Positions 63,394 through 64,000 of a stretch of 64,000 bases of DNA are shown here, piece by piece. This DNA is from Treponema sp. (GTDB lineage Bacteria > Spirochaetota > Spirochaetia > Treponematales > Breznakiellaceae). Under the pieces are notes generated by a model. It ran no database searches. It saw nothing but the letters and a program-made list of their open reading frames with translations, and was not told the DNA's origin. Numbering within the stretch: the first letter of the stretch is position 1; every line of letters starts with the position of its first letter. Made by a program: the position numbers and the translations under genes. The stretch covers positions 124,001-188,000 of the forward strand of contig JAIRYV010000064.1 of NCBI GenBank assembly GCA_031267685.1, written 5' to 3'.

Positions 63394-64000
63394 TTAGGAT
63401 TTATCCGGCAAAGCCTTCATCTTTTCCTTGAGTTCAATAAGCATGAGATCAGCCGAAGAGTCGGAATGTTCCAGTTCCGAGAAACGTTTTTCCAGACTCG
63501 CGTCTGCGGACAGGTTCTCAAGCTCTTGTGAGGCGTCAGCCTCAGCTTCCATCTGGTCAACCTTTGCGGCCATGCGGTCAAAGGCGTCAAACGCGCTCCG
63601 GTTCCCTGCTACACTTGAGATAGTACTCTGTATCTTCTGTTGAGCTTCGGCGCGTTTGGCACGAGCCACAAGCAGGTTTTTCTTGCGCTGGGCTTCCTCG
63701 ATCTTGTTCTGTAGTTCCCGCAGCGATTCCTTAAGCTTGTCAACCGAAGCTTTCTGGGCTTCCCACTGCTTCCGGTACTCAGCGTAAGCGCTATCATACT
63801 CTTTCTTTCGTATGAGCGCTTCTTTGGCCAGATCGTCCTTGCCAGCCTGTACCGCGAGCATAGCCTTCCGTTCCCACTCTTGAGCCTGGGCGCGCTGATT
63901 CTCAGCTTCCCGTTCCAGCTTCTTCTCGTCGGCGATGGCCATAGCCACTGCTTTCTTTGATTCAATCAACTGCTCACTCATTTCAATGAGAAGCTGATTC
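63394..64000 (-). CDS. PspA/IM30-like protein (N-terminus beyond the window)
   Basis: At least 201 residues, continuing past the window edge. Almost entirely a charged coiled coil (EKKLEREAENQRAQAQEWERKA, QNKIEEAQRKKNLLVARAKRAEAQ), the mark of PspA/Vipp1 proteins, which bind stressed inner membranes and are ESCRT-III relatives. The two membrane proteins following in the same direction are probably its partners; the classical PspB and PspC are not recognised. The frame is open to base 64000, so the start is outside. Confidence 0.85.
   Translation of the reverse strand, partial: NQLLIEMSEQLIESKKAVAMAIADEKKLEREAENQRAQAQEWERKAMLAVQAGKDDLAKEALIRKKEYDSAYAEYRKQWEAQKASVDKLKESLRELQNKIEEAQRKKNLLVARAKRAEAQQKIQSTISSVAGNRSAFDAFDRMAAKVDQMEAEADASQELENLSADASLEKRFSELEHSDSSADLMLIELKEKMKALPDKS

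Overview
This window looks like a chromosomal segment of a spirochaete, most likely a Treponema-type organism from an insect gut or rumen. The inference rests on three things: LplABC-type sugar transporters in two copies, a spirochaete-style outer-membrane barrel ending in Phe, and small lipoproteins with Ala/Ser/Cys lipoboxes. Genus and habitat are inference; no rRNA or tRNA gene is present to settle them.

Layout. 1-4512: a repeat array, a consensus promoter and a sugar ABC transporter (permease, permease, binding lipoprotein). 4762-11249: an oligopeptide transporter in which the second permease is fused to the first ATPase, with a repeat array in front of the last ATPase gene. 11254-13456: two lipoproteins and a deoxyribonucleotidase-like HAD enzyme. 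13464-18580 (minus): a large ATPase-like/repeat protein, then an arabinose pair (GH51 arabinofuranosidase and AraD). 18600-20510: an AT-rich acquired-looking island with a HAD phosphatase, a dead D12 adenine methyltransferase between two 40-bp direct repeats, and a large 21-bp array. 20616-30167 (minus): pullulanase, nucleoside-type permeases NupP/NupQ, and a four-gene GldA/F/G/DUF4340 ABC system. 30611-37400: a hypothetical gene, gene remnants, two repeat arrays and a second LplABC transporter. 37629-46567: a phosphodiester glycosidase-like lipoprotein, a DUF4097-like protein, a DJ-1 protein, a PfkB kinase, acetate kinase, FabH, a DtxR-type regulator and an RNA cytosine methyltransferase. 46618-52109 (minus): a maltodextrin operon (GH13 enzyme, MalE, MalF, MalG). 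52150-55258: a deleted IS605/TnpB element and trpDCF. 55286-64000: a palindromic array, an Rpn-family nuclease, an outer-membrane barrel with a coiled-coil insert and a poly-C switch upstream, a serine hydrolase, and a PspA-linked membrane cluster cut by the window end.

How the genes work together. The segment is mostly about taking up and using plant-derived carbon: pentose oligomers, alpha-glucans and peptides, with overflow to acetate through AckA. Pullulanase and the maltodextrin operon, 29 kb apart, share the same 16-bp palindrome GGTGTTACGTAACACC just upstream of their start codons, which points to a common regulator.

The most unusual structure is a set of seven intergenic tandem arrays whose unit sequences are mostly unrelated but whose period is nearly always 21 bp (two are 22 and 23). 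In several of them the unit core occurs in both orientations. A second notable locus is a 19-base C tract inside an open frame with a good ribosome binding site, just upstream of the outer-membrane protein: at 18 or 21 bases it would open a frame of about 200 codons that runs into the porin start.
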